In this document: one piece after another, positions 20,166 to 29,392 of the stretch | Layout: each line of letters opens with the position of its first letter | How positions within the stretch are numbered: position 1 is the stretch's first letter | From: Curculioniphilus buchneri | GTDB taxonomy: Bacteria > Pseudomonadota > Gammaproteobacteria > Enterobacterales > Enterobacteriaceae | DNA: 64,000 bases | Direction of reading: 5' to 3' | Assembly: GCF_964275155.1 (NCBI RefSeq) | Contig: NZ_OZ193413.1 | Span: 930,001-994,000 of the forward strand | Program-made: the position numbers and the translations under genes | The notes under the pieces: model-generated | Database searches by the model: none | The model's input: only the letters and a program-made list of their open reading frames with translations | What the model was told of the DNA's origin: nothing

Positions 20166-20924
20166 GTGAAAAATAATTTCACATTGGATCCAACAAATTT
20201 ATTGTTATTGTTTTTCTTGTCAAATCCTATAGCTATGGCTCAAGCGCCGATTAGTGATATCAAACCTGGTTTAGTTGGGCGCATGATTCAACTCGAACGT
20301 GTTTTTAATGCACATGGTCAGATATTAATTCAATTGCAGCAACAAGTTGCTGATAATCAGCGTGAAATTGATCAGCTTCGGGGACAGATTCAAGAAAATC
20401 AATATCAGCTATCTCAATATGTGAATCAGAAGAAACAGGTGGACATACAAACAGAACATCTAATAAAAACGCCTATATATTCTTCCAAAGAAAATATCAA
20501 ACACTTGTCTTTAGTAGAGAATGCAAAAGATCTCTATTTATCTAAACATAGAGATGCCGATACAGATTATAATAAAGCACTTTCATTAGTAATGAAGAAA
20601 AAGCAATATGATCAAGCGATTATCGCATTCCAAAATTTTATTAAAAATCATCCTAATTCAACTTATCAATCAAATGCTAATTATTGGTTAGGTCAACTAA
20701 ATTATAAAAAAGGGAATTCAGATAGTGCAGCTTATTACTTTGCTTTAGTGGTTAAAGAACATCCTCAATCATCTAAAGCGCCTGAATCTTTGTTAAAAGT
20801 TGGTATCATAATGCAAGAAAAAGGCCAAAATGATAAAGCTAGAGCAGTATTTAAACAGGTTGGTAAATTATATCCTAGCGCAGACGCTGCTAAACAGGCA
20901 CAGAAACATCTAGCAAAACTATAG
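20166..20924 (+). CDS. cpoB: Cell division coordinator CpoB (YbgF)
   Basis: CpoB is a periplasmic protein that couples Tol-Pal constriction to peptidoglycan synthesis by PBP1B. I place the start at the GTG at 20166, eight bases after pal, giving 252 residues (E. coli 263). A longer frame back into pal has no family support. There is a signal peptide cleaved near AMAQA-APIS, an N-terminal trimerising coiled coil (RMIQLERVFNAHGQILIQLQ and following), a linker, and C-terminal TPR repeats including FQNFIKNHPNSTYQSNANYW and YWLGQLNYKKG. It closes the tol cluster. Confidence 0.94.
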   Translation: MKNNFTLDPTNLLLLFFLSNPIAMAQAPISDIKPGLVGRMIQLERVFNAHGQILIQLQQQVADNQREIDQLRGQIQENQYQLSQYVNQKKQVDIQTEHLIKTPIYSSKENIKHLSLVENAKDLYLSKHRDADTDYNKALSLVMKKKQYDQAIIAFQNFIKNHPNSTYQSNANYWLGQLNYKKGNSDSAAYYFALVVKEHPQSSKAPESLLKVGIIMQEKGQNDKARAVFKQVGKLYPSADAAKQAQKHLAKL

Positions 20925-20980
20925 AAAAGGTTTTTATTAAGTTTTACTTAACTATTCTATTGCACATGGTAAATAATAAT

Positions 20981-21012
20981 AAGATATATAAAATATAAGA
21001 TATATAAAATAT
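20981..21012. repeat. Perfect two-copy 16-base tandem repeat
   Basis: AAGATATATAAAATAT occurs twice head to tail (20981-20996 and 20997-21012) with no mismatch. It is probably a slippage duplication in neutral DNA. No function is evident. Confidence 0.85.
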
Positions 21013-21111
21013 ATGTTAGGTTAAAAAATAATCTTTATCAAAAAAATAAGATAACGTTATCTTATGTTGTACCAAAAATAATTTACTAAACAATGTAGAT
21101 TGTTAAGATGA

Positions 21112-21145
21112 GCATCCTGTTCAAATAGGATGTATTTAATTTAAT
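21112..21145 (+). terminator. Possible terminator of the tol-pal-cpoB transcript
   Basis: GCATCCT (21112-21118) and AGGATGT (21127-21133) form a seven-pair stem (one G-T) around an eight-base loop, followed by ATTTAATTTAATTTTAA. The GC-containing stem stands out from its surroundings. It lies about 190 bases after cpoB, which is far, and the T-run is interrupted, so this is tentative. Confidence 0.35.
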
Positions 21146-21883
21146 TTTAATTACTTTTACTTTTATCATTACAATATAAAATCACAAAACGTGTATCGAC
21201 AATGTATAAAGAATAAAAATTCAACTTATTCGTAATAATATAAATTATAGAAAAATGTTATTTTGAAAATCATGGTTTTCAATCGCCAGATTAGTGTTTT
21301 TGTGATGTTCTATAATATAGTTTAAAACTAAATTTTTGTTTTATACCAGCTAATTCTATTAATTTAAACGTATTTTATTAATAGTAAGTATCTAAATTTA
21401 TTAGATATCTGTTAAAAAAGTGATACATCATTATAGATGTCGTAATACTTTGGCCTATTACTATTTTAAATAGTAGAAATATAAGTGATATTTTTATCAA
21501 AATTTATTTATCTTATCAATTTTAAGCTAAACGATAACATAAAGCATTTCTATTATTCTTTAAATTAACCTAATATATTGCAAGTGATCATTAAACAATA
21601 ATGATAAATTACAATTAAAATAGAATATTACATAATATTGTTTCAATTGAAGATGATCTAACAAAGTCGAATTAAATTTGATAAAAATTTTTATGAGTTA
21701 CAGTGTAGTGATGATGAAATTCTGCATATATTATGCGTTAGAATAGAAAAAATTTTTTACTGACATTACGTATCTCGATATTATGTAGATAAATAAATAG
21801 GTGAAGTAACATAGTAATATCGTAAAATACGTTAATACAACATACGAAACAATATAAAATAATAGATTAAAAGGATTAATACT

Positions 21884-22672
21884 ATGGGATTTCTTAGTGG
21901 AAAACGTATTTTAATTACAGGAATCGCAAGTCATCGTTCTATTGCTTATGGTATCGCTCAAGCTATGCACCGTGAAGGTGCAGAATTGGCCTTTAGTTAT
22001 CAGAATGATAAATTAAAATTGCGAGTAAAAGAATTTGCTATGAATTTTCATTCAAATATTATTTTGCCTTGTGACATGGCACAAGACGATAGTATCGAAT
22101 CATTATTCAGTAAATTAGTTAACATTTGGCCAACGTTTGACGGATTTGTACACGCTGTTGCTTATGTGCCTAGTAAACAATTAGATGGTGATTATGTAAA
22201 TGCTGTAACCCGAGAAGGTTTTGTAATCGCACATGATATTAGTTCTTATAGTTTTGTTGCCATGGCAAAAGCTAGCCGTGCTATACTAAATCCAAATTCC
22301 GCATTACTCACTCTAACCTATTTAGGTGCAGAACGTGCTATTCCTAATTATAATGTCATGGGTCTTGCTAAAGCCTCTTTAGAAGCTAATACTCGTTATA
22401 TGGCTAATGCTATGGGTAAACAAGACATAAGGGTTAATGCTATTTCAGCAGGACCGATTCCAACATTGGCTTCAGCTGGAATAAAAAATTTTAAAAAAAT
22501 GTTTTCTTATTATAAATCAGTTATACCTATTCGACGAATGGTAACGATTCAAGATGTTGGTAATGTCGCTGCTTTTTTATGCTCTGATTTATCGGCAGGT
22601 ATTACTGGCGAAATAATTCATGTTGATGGAGGATTTAGTATTACTACCATGAACGAATTAAGCTTAGAGTAA
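21884..22672 (+). CDS. fabI: Enoyl-ACP reductase [NADH] FabI
   Basis: FabI performs the last reduction of each fatty-acid elongation cycle in the cytosol. The 262-residue product is the same length as the E. coli enzyme and begins MGFLSGKRILITGIAS. The catalytic Tyr146, Tyr156 and Lys163 are present in YLGAERAIPNYNVMGLAK, and the C-terminal DLSAGITGEIIHVDGGFSI is intact. The active-site loop around residues 91-95 reads AVAYV in place of the enteric SIGFA, so Gly93 is Ala and Phe94 is Tyr, a position tied to triclosan sensitivity in E. coli. AAAGGA precedes the ATG. The sap operon that flanks fabI in relatives is absent. Confidence 0.96.
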   Translation: MGFLSGKRILITGIASHRSIAYGIAQAMHREGAELAFSYQNDKLKLRVKEFAMNFHSNIILPCDMAQDDSIESLFSKLVNIWPTFDGFVHAVAYVPSKQLDGDYVNAVTREGFVIAHDISSYSFVAMAKASRAILNPNSALLTLTYLGAERAIPNYNVMGLAKASLEANTRYMANAMGKQDIRVNAISAGPIPTLASAGIKNFKKMFSYYKSVIPIRRMVTIQDVGNVAAFLCSDLSAGITGEIIHVDGGFSITTMNELSLE

Positions 22673-22748
22673 TAAAATTAATGTTTTATAAAAAAAGTTA
22701 TATTATTCTTGATTTTTTAATTCATTAATATAATTATATAACTAGTGA

Positions 22749-23750
22749 TTATATAATATCCTGGGCCCGAAGTTCAGTTTTTAAATAGGCATAGTAAATT
22801 GGTGCTGCTACCAATCCTTCAATGCCAAATAGAGCTTCAAATATCAACATTACTAAAAGTAATTCCCAAGATTTGGCGTTAATTCGACTACCGATGATCT
22901 TAGCATTCAAAAAATATTCCAATTTATGAATGAGAATAAGATATAGTAGCATAACTCCTCCAACGGTAAATGAAATGGAAAGAGCCGAAATTATAATCAT
23001 AATATTGGAAAGAATATTACCAATAATAGGCAATAGACCTAATATAAAAGTCATAAAAATTAACATTTTATACATGGGAAAAAATATATTAAACATAGGC
23101 AATATGACTAAAATCATAATAGATGTTAATAGAGTATTAATCAATGATACTTGAATTTGAGCAAACACAATACTACGAAATGCTTTAGATAAATAATCTA
23201 ATCGTTCCAATAACTGTTGTATAAAGTATGTTGTATATTTCGAAGGTTTATTTAATGAAATGATTGATCCAATAATCAATCCTACGAAAATGGTAACTAA
23301 TCCATGTAAAACAGTACGGCTCATGTTACGGATAATGATTAAATTGGATTCCACTAACGTGAATATTTGTTCTTTTAATTCTTCTGCGCTTTCGGGAAAA
23401 AAAGAAGGTAAATAATCAGGAATATGATTCTTAAGTTCAGAAAATATACGATTAATTGCTAATGTAACGTTAATACGATATTCTGCACCAGAATTTAAAA
23501 AACCAGTTAAACTAGTAATTCCAAATATCATAGCTATTACAACAAATCCAGCAATTAATGTGACTACTACCCATCTTGCACGGTCACTGCCAACAAAACT
23601 CTCAAACCATGGTGTTAAAGAAATAATTAATTCATAAGCTAAAAATCCTGCAACAAAACAAGGAAATAGATGTAATGGAATAATCATAATAATAAATAAA
23701 AATACCAATAAGTAAGAAATCGCTTTAAGTTGGACCTTACTAACGGTCAT
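22749..23750 (-). CDS. AI-2E family (PerM/YdiK-like) membrane protein
   Basis: This 333-residue protein has the layout of the AI-2E transporter family: paired N-terminal membrane helices (AISYLLVFLFIIMIIPLHLF and the helix after it), a helical soluble segment around residues 85-145 with PDYLPSFFPESAEELKEQI, then about five further helices. The family end motif is recognisable in FEALFGIEGLVAAPIYYAY. Members include TqsA, YdiK and PerM and have been linked to export of signal molecules or ions, but most are uncharacterised, so I give no symbol or substrate. It converges with fabI, with 76 bases between the stops. Confidence 0.8.
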   Translation of the reverse strand: MTVSKVQLKAISYLLVFLFIIMIIPLHLFPCFVAGFLAYELIISLTPWFESFVGSDRARWVVVTLIAGFVVIAMIFGITSLTGFLNSGAEYRINVTLAINRIFSELKNHIPDYLPSFFPESAEELKEQIFTLVESNLIIIRNMSRTVLHGLVTIFVGLIIGSIISLNKPSKYTTYFIQQLLERLDYLSKAFRSIVFAQIQVSLINTLLTSIMILVILPMFNIFFPMYKMLIFMTFILGLLPIIGNILSNIMIIISALSISFTVGGVMLLYLILIHKLEYFLNAKIIGSRINAKSWELLLVMLIFEALFGIEGLVAAPIYYAYLKTELRAQDII

Positions 23751-24480
23751 TTATCTTTCCTTAATTATCATGCACTACATTGTCATTACTATTAATTAGT
23801 AGCAGTAAAAATACTCAATGCTAATTGATGATGTTGTTTTTGAAATTTGATTGCTGTGTTCATTGTTTTATTCTACTTATTAGGATCTAGCTACTCAATA
23901 AAGTAAAGTTAAGCATTTCATTGTAATAAATATTATTTCTTGCTTCGAAAATCATATAAAGTATTTTATTTTCTTATACTGTTCTATTTATAAGGTATAT
24001 ATCTTTTTTAAAAGCACATAATTACTAGTAATGCTTACTAACTAATACTAATATTAGTAATAAAAGTTTCTAACAGAAGAAAATATAACAATATCTCATT
24101 ATTGTAAGTGAGTAAAACATATTGATTTTTAACTTAAAGATCGGCATTCATTAATATGAATGTACATATTCTGTTGATTATCACTGAATTTCATTTCACA
24201 TTAGCTATGTGTGATAGCACATCAATAGAATCGATGTCTAAATTCGTCAACTTATTATAAAACATATTACATTCCCAATAATAAATTTTTTTAAATCTAT
24301 TTTTATAAAGCAACGAATTTATATGATTTGTACTTTTTTCCAAGCAATAATAGAGCCATAGATTCTTATCTAGAATATATTAAAAATATATAAATATATT
24401 GAAGTTTATATCAATTTAGTTCTAAACTAGACATAAGTTGGAAATTAACTTTCTTCTTCATTTAAACAAGACACAAAAAT
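23751..24480. other. Desert between the AI-2E family gene and eno
   Basis: These 730 bases lie upstream of the AI-2E family gene and downstream of eno (both on the minus strand). I see no gene, RNA or convincing terminator. A small palindrome (ATGTG-N6-CACAT at about 24206-24221) resembles a CRP site but has the wrong half-site spacing. Confidence 0.5.
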
Positions 24481-25791
24481 TTAGGATTTAATCTTATATT
24501 TTTTCAATTCTCCTAAACCATTGAAAGGTGCGCGTTCGCTTAATATTTCCTCAATTCGAATTAATTGATTATATTTTGCTATACGGTCAGAACGGCTCAT
24601 TGAACCTGTTTTGATCTGACCAGCTGCTGTTCCTACTGCAAGATCAGCAATAGTAGCATCTTCAGTTTCACCAGAACGATGAGAAATAATGGTGGAATAA
24701 CCTGCGTCTTTAGCCATTTTAATTACATCTAGTGTTTCGGTCAGTGTACCAATTTGGTTTAATTTAATTAGAATGGAGTTTAAAACACTTTTTTCTATGC
24801 CTTTTTTTAAGATAGCAGTATTAGTGACGAATAAATCATCACCAACTAGTTGAATCATATCACCTAAAACTTTAGTTTGATAGGCAAAACCTTCCCAATC
24901 AGATTCATTAAGGCCATCTTCAATGGAAGCAATCGGATACTGTTTTGTTAAACGTTCTAGATAATGCGTGAACTCCTTCGAAGTAAACACTTGTTCTTCA
25001 TCTATTAAGTGATAGCACCCGGTAGCTTTATCAAACAGTTCAGAAGCTGCGCAATCTATTGCTAAAGTAATATCTTTACCAAACGCATATCCAGCTTTTT
25101 CTACTGCTTCATTTATCACGGAGAACACAGCTGCATTAGACTTTAAATTCGGTGCATAACCACCTTCATCGCCTATAGAAGTACTCATGCCTTTGGATTT
25201 TAGTACACTTGATAAGTTAAAAAATATTTCGGAACCCATTCGAATAGCTTCTTTGATCGTCTTAGCTCCAATTGGCTGGATCATAAATTCTTGAATATCG
25301 ATATTATTATCGGCATGTTTACCTCCATTAATGATATTTATCATGGGTAATGGCATAGAAAATGTATTTGGTGTACCACTTATTTCTGCAATATGTTCAT
25401 ATAATGGCATTTTTTTAGAAGCTGCAGCAGCTTTCGCAGCAGCCAATGATACAGCCAAAATGGCATTTGCGCCAAGTTTAGATTTATTTTGAGTACCATC
25501 TAAATGATTCATAGTTTCGTCTAATGCAACTTGATCTATAGCATCTTTACCGATGAGTGCTTTTTTGATTAATCCATTGACCATATTAACTGCTTTAGTT
25601 ACGCCTTTTCCAAAGAAACGGGATTGATCACCATCACGAAGTTCCCAAGCTTCATTAGAGCCTGTAGATGCGCCCGATGGAACAGCAGCTAAACCAACAA
25701 AACCACCTTCTAGATGCACTTCTGCTTCTACGGTCGGATGTCCACGAGAATCGATGATTTCTCGACCAATAATTTTTATAATTTTTGACAT
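24481..25791 (-). CDS. eno: Enolase
   Basis: Enolase converts 2-phosphoglycerate to phosphoenolpyruvate and in enterics also sits in the RNA degradosome. The 436-residue product (E. coli 432) has GREIIDSRGHPTVEAEV at the N-terminus, the catalytic Glu region GDEGGYAPN, the metal-site SIEDGL, the catalytic-lysine strand ILIKLNQIGTLTET, and the signature SHRSGETEDATIADLAVGT. It lies downstream of pyrG on the same strand with a 91-base gap, the conserved pyrG-eno order. Confidence 0.98.
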   Translation of the reverse strand: MSKIIKIIGREIIDSRGHPTVEAEVHLEGGFVGLAAVPSGASTGSNEAWELRDGDQSRFFGKGVTKAVNMVNGLIKKALIGKDAIDQVALDETMNHLDGTQNKSKLGANAILAVSLAAAKAAAASKKMPLYEHIAEISGTPNTFSMPLPMINIINGGKHADNNIDIQEFMIQPIGAKTIKEAIRMGSEIFFNLSSVLKSKGMSTSIGDEGGYAPNLKSNAAVFSVINEAVEKAGYAFGKDITLAIDCAASELFDKATGCYHLIDEEQVFTSKEFTHYLERLTKQYPIASIEDGLNESDWEGFAYQTKVLGDMIQLVGDDLFVTNTAILKKGIEKSVLNSILIKLNQIGTLTETLDVIKMAKDAGYSTIISHRSGETEDATIADLAVGTAAGQIKTGSMSRSDRIAKYNQLIRIEEILSERAPFNGLGELKKYKIKS

Positions 25792-25882
25792 GTGTATTGC
25801 CTTAATACAATGTATTAGAAGTATAATCCTTTGTAGAATAGGGGATTAAGTATTTTTCTCTTTGTTCATAATTTTCTGAAAT

Positions 25883-27520
25883 TTACTTCAGGGCTATTTT
25901 CTTATATTTACTAGCAGCTCTTATGAATCCACAAAATAATGGGTGGCTATCACGTGGCGTTGATGTAAATTCTGGATGAAATTGACTGGCAATAAACCAT
26001 GGGTGGTTAAGATATTCAATGATTTCTACTAACTTATTGTCACCTGACCATCCAGCAATATGTAATCCAGAATCTTCGATTGGTTTTAATAGCATATTAT
26101 TAACTTCATAACGATGACGATGACGTTCTATGATATTATTTTTTCCATACAACTGTCTCGACAAGCTATCATTTGATAAATAACACGATTGACTACCTAA
26201 GCGCATAGTACCAATTAACTTATTCTGATTAGTACAAATTTCTTTTTGAAGGCTTATATCGTTCCATTCAGTAATAAGTGCCACTACTGGATACTTGCAA
26301 TTTGGCATAAATTCGGTGGAATTTGCATCTTGCATTCCAACTACGTGACGAGCAAATTCAATTAATGCCACTTGCATACCTAGACAAATTCCTAAATAGG
26401 GAACTTTTTTTTCTCGAGCATATTGTGCCGTTATGATTTTTCCCTCTACACCTCGATATCCGAATCCGCCAGGAATTAAAATTCCATCTAGATTTTTTAA
26501 AATTTTAAAACCTCTAATTTTTACATCTTGTGAATCAATGAGTTGAATATTCACTGTTAAGCGATTTTTTAGTCCAGCATGCTTTAAAGCTTCAACAACT
26601 GATTTATAAGCATCTGGTAATGTAATATATTTTCCTACTATTCCTATATTTACTTTGCCAAGTGGATTTTCCTGCTGGTAAATTACGTGCTCCCACTGAG
26701 ATAAATCTGCTTCAGGGCAGTGAAGATTATGGTGTTTACAAATATACTCATCCAATCCTTGCGATTTTAATAATATTGGTATTTTATAAATTGAATCAAC
26801 ATCTTTTAAAGAAATCACTGCATTATCTAATACATTACAAAATGAAGCAATCTTCTTACGTGCATTGCTTGGTACAACCCGATCAGAACGACAGATCAAA
26901 ACATCAGGTTGAATTCCTATAGAAAGCAATTTTTTTACCGAATGTTGAGTAGGTTTAGTTTTAACTTCACCTGCAGAAGCTATATACGGCACTAAAGTTA
27001 AATGTACATAAAGTGTATGTTGTCGTCCCATATCTATTGCCATTTGACGGATAGCTTCTAAAAAAGGTAATGATTCAATATCACCTACCGTACCTCCAAT
27101 TTCTACTAGAATTATATTATAGTCTTTACCAACTTCAATAATACGTTCTTTAATAGCATTCGTAATATGAGGAATTACTTGAATGGTGGCACCGAGATAA
27201 TGACCTCTACGCTCTTTAAGTAAAACGTCAGAGTAGATACGTCCAGTAGTAAAATTATTATGACGTGACATTTTAGTCCGAATAAAACGTTCGTAGTGCC
27301 CCAAGTCTAGATCTGTTTCAGCCCCATCTTCAGTTACAAAAACTTCGCCATGTTGGATAGGGTTCATAGTACCTGGATCTACATTTATATAAGGATCTAA
27401 CTTCATAATGGTAACTTTTAAGTTTCTTGCTTCAAGAATAGCTGCTAGAGAAGCTGTAGCAATGCCCTTTCCTAGAGAGGATACCACCCCGCCAGTAACA
27501 AAAATATAATTAGTTATCAT
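25883..27520 (-). CDS. pyrG: CTP synthase
   Basis: CTP synthase makes CTP from UTP, ATP and glutamine in the cytosol. The 545-residue product is the same length as E. coli PyrG. The synthase domain has TGGVVSSLGKGIATASLA and the EDGAETDLDLGHYERF block. The class I glutaminase domain has IPGGFGYRGVEGK, the nucleophile in LGICLGMQ, and the His-Glu pair in SQFHPEFTSTPRD. It stands upstream of eno. mazG and a functional relA, its usual upstream neighbours, are missing or decayed. Confidence 0.98.
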   Translation of the reverse strand: MITNYIFVTGGVVSSLGKGIATASLAAILEARNLKVTIMKLDPYINVDPGTMNPIQHGEVFVTEDGAETDLDLGHYERFIRTKMSRHNNFTTGRIYSDVLLKERRGHYLGATIQVIPHITNAIKERIIEVGKDYNIILVEIGGTVGDIESLPFLEAIRQMAIDMGRQHTLYVHLTLVPYIASAGEVKTKPTQHSVKKLLSIGIQPDVLICRSDRVVPSNARKKIASFCNVLDNAVISLKDVDSIYKIPILLKSQGLDEYICKHHNLHCPEADLSQWEHVIYQQENPLGKVNIGIVGKYITLPDAYKSVVEALKHAGLKNRLTVNIQLIDSQDVKIRGFKILKNLDGILIPGGFGYRGVEGKIITAQYAREKKVPYLGICLGMQVALIEFARHVVGMQDANSTEFMPNCKYPVVALITEWNDISLQKEICTNQNKLIGTMRLGSQSCYLSNDSLSRQLYGKNNIIERHRHRYEVNNMLLKPIEDSGLHIAGWSGDNKLVEIIEYLNHPWFIASQFHPEFTSTPRDSHPLFCGFIRAASKYKKIALK

Positions 27521-28285
27521 GCTAAAAACCTAAGACATAAGGTACAAAGTCTAAATAACTGAAAACGGGAAAAGAAGTATACTTAAAATCTAATTATATT
27601 ACAAATATTGAAACGTATAAAAATGTAATAACATACTAAAAAACATGATTGATCATTTTTATAAAGATAATAGATTCTATTGTTCTATAAATTTATCTTT
27701 GTTATTTCGTAGTAACAACATATTTATTTATATTCATCTAATCAAAGAAAGAATAAATCTTCGATTTTTTATAATAAGTTATATTTTGTAATTCTTGACT
27801 AAAATATTAGCAACAGTGCATAAGATATCGAAAACGGATGTCAGTCAATTTTAATCTCTTTTAAAGATATGATTAAAAGTATAATAACTATAAATAATAT
27901 TTATAATTTATTCAGATGTTTTTATACTGACATATTCCAACTATTTCTAACTTTTCTTACAGCAATTAATGTTTGAGAAAATGTTATTTCTTAGTCATGC
28001 TGTGGTGGAAAATTAATATAGTCATGTTTAGTAATAATTTAATTAGAATTGAAAAGAAAATATCTATTACTCCCTGTAATAATAAAAAGACAATTCTAAG
28101 AATTTAGAGTTAGACTCGGATCCATTATATCTTTTTTTGACATACAATATATGTTCAATTATTCATTATATATTTAGACGCTTACTTATAAACGTTTGTT
28201 ACTTAAATTTAATTTTATTTTCCCGAAAACTAGTCGTATCAAGGAAAATTAAAGATACAATTTTCATAATTTAAATGGTTGATGT
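27521..28285. other. Eroded region between pyrG and the relA fossil
   Basis: The C-terminal half of relA and mazG should lie here on the minus strand (about 2 kb in relatives); only 765 bases remain. I found no TGS, ACT or MazG block. The stretch is treated as deleted and scrambled DNA. Confidence 0.45.
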
Positions 28286-29392
28286 TTACTTTACGTTACC
28301 TTCTTTATATTTCCAATGCGCTGCCACACCTAACTCGGCATTTTTGTGCATTTGGTATGTTCGAATCTGGATTTCTAGTATTTTTCCGTGTGGTCCTATT
28401 ATTACTGTATGCATTGATTGGTAACCGTTAGGTTTCGGATTAGTAATATAATCATCAAATACATCTGGTAGATGATGGAAATGTGCGTGTACAATACCTA
28501 GAGCAGTATAGCAGTCCTGTAGATATTCTACTATGATTCGAACTGCTAATAAATCAAATAGTTCATCGAACATTAATTTTTTTTGGCACATCTTTCGCCA
28601 TATACTATAGATATGTTTTATTCGACCGTAAATTTTTACTTTTAAACCTGCTTGTTTCATTTTACAAAGTAACAAATTAACAAAATCTTCAATGTATTTC
28701 TTATGGCTAAAATGTCTTTCGTGAAGCAGTGTTGCAATATATTTATATTCATTTGGATATAAAGACTGAAAATAAAAATTTTCTAGTTCCCATTTTTTTT
28801 GTTCAATATTGAAATGTTTATCAAACTTTGAATAAATTTTTACATGCTTTTTAGCTTTAATTACTAAAATTGCTAAGATCCAGTTATTTTCTAATGTATT
28901 TTTTATAGTAATGAAAACAGAGAATATTTTTAGAAAATTGCATTACAACTCTGACAATTTTTAACGTCTGCCAGTGGGCAGGAGTACGATATATGCTATC
29001 TGCTTGCTCTAAACTTAAAGAGTTATTATTCTTCATAACTTTTAACTATCAGATGGAATTGATGTTAAAATTGCGTATATCATACACTAATTGAACAATA
29101 TTTTTTAAAACTCTTTTTTCTAAGTTTTTTTAATACGCCAATATTATTTTGCTAATGAAGATATTAAGACTGTATTTAAGATGTTACTATCTATGCTAAA
29201 TAGAAGTAGAATATTGATTCTTTCCAAAACTATAATTTAATCACAGGAAAATAATTGGATCATCCTTACATTTCTATGTACACTAGCACCTAGTATTAAC
29301 TAGGTAACTATGTAATTTTAGATTGGAAAAACATTAATTTTGCTATCCAATTATTCACAGTGTATTTATTTATCGAATTTAAACGCGTACAT
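28286..29392 (-). pseudogene. relA: Decaying relA (GTP pyrophosphokinase, stringent response)
   Basis: RelA makes (p)ppGpp on stalled ribosomes. The N-terminal half of the gene can be read in order on the minus strand but in changing frames: NKYTVNNWIAKL (near 29350), LERINILLLFSID (near 29210), RVLKNIVQLVYDIRN (near 29090), SLSLEQAD (near 29010). A frameshift near 28930 then leads into one uninterrupted open frame to 28286. That frame includes KKWELENFYF, IKHIYSIWRKM, NPKPNGYQSMHT, EIQIRTYQMH and AAHWKYKEG, i.e. the end of the hydrolase-like region and the synthetase core. Internal stops, at least three frame changes and loss of everything after about residue 380 show it is a pseudogene. VRAVR of the synthetase site has become LLAVR. 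Confidence 0.9.

Larger units (their letters stand above)
20925..21883. other. Desert after the tol cluster
   Basis: A 960-base stretch separates cpoB from fabI. In relatives a tRNA cluster and nadA follow cpoB, but I see no tRNA cloverleaf or T-loop sequence and no nadA motif. It contains a perfect 16-base tandem duplication and a possible terminator, both listed separately. An AAAAGGATT Shine-Dalgarno for fabI lies at the end. Confidence 0.5.

Noticed and set aside
24206..24221. CRP-like palindrome ATGTG-N6-CACAT
   Set aside because: The half-sites are two bases closer than in a CRP site.
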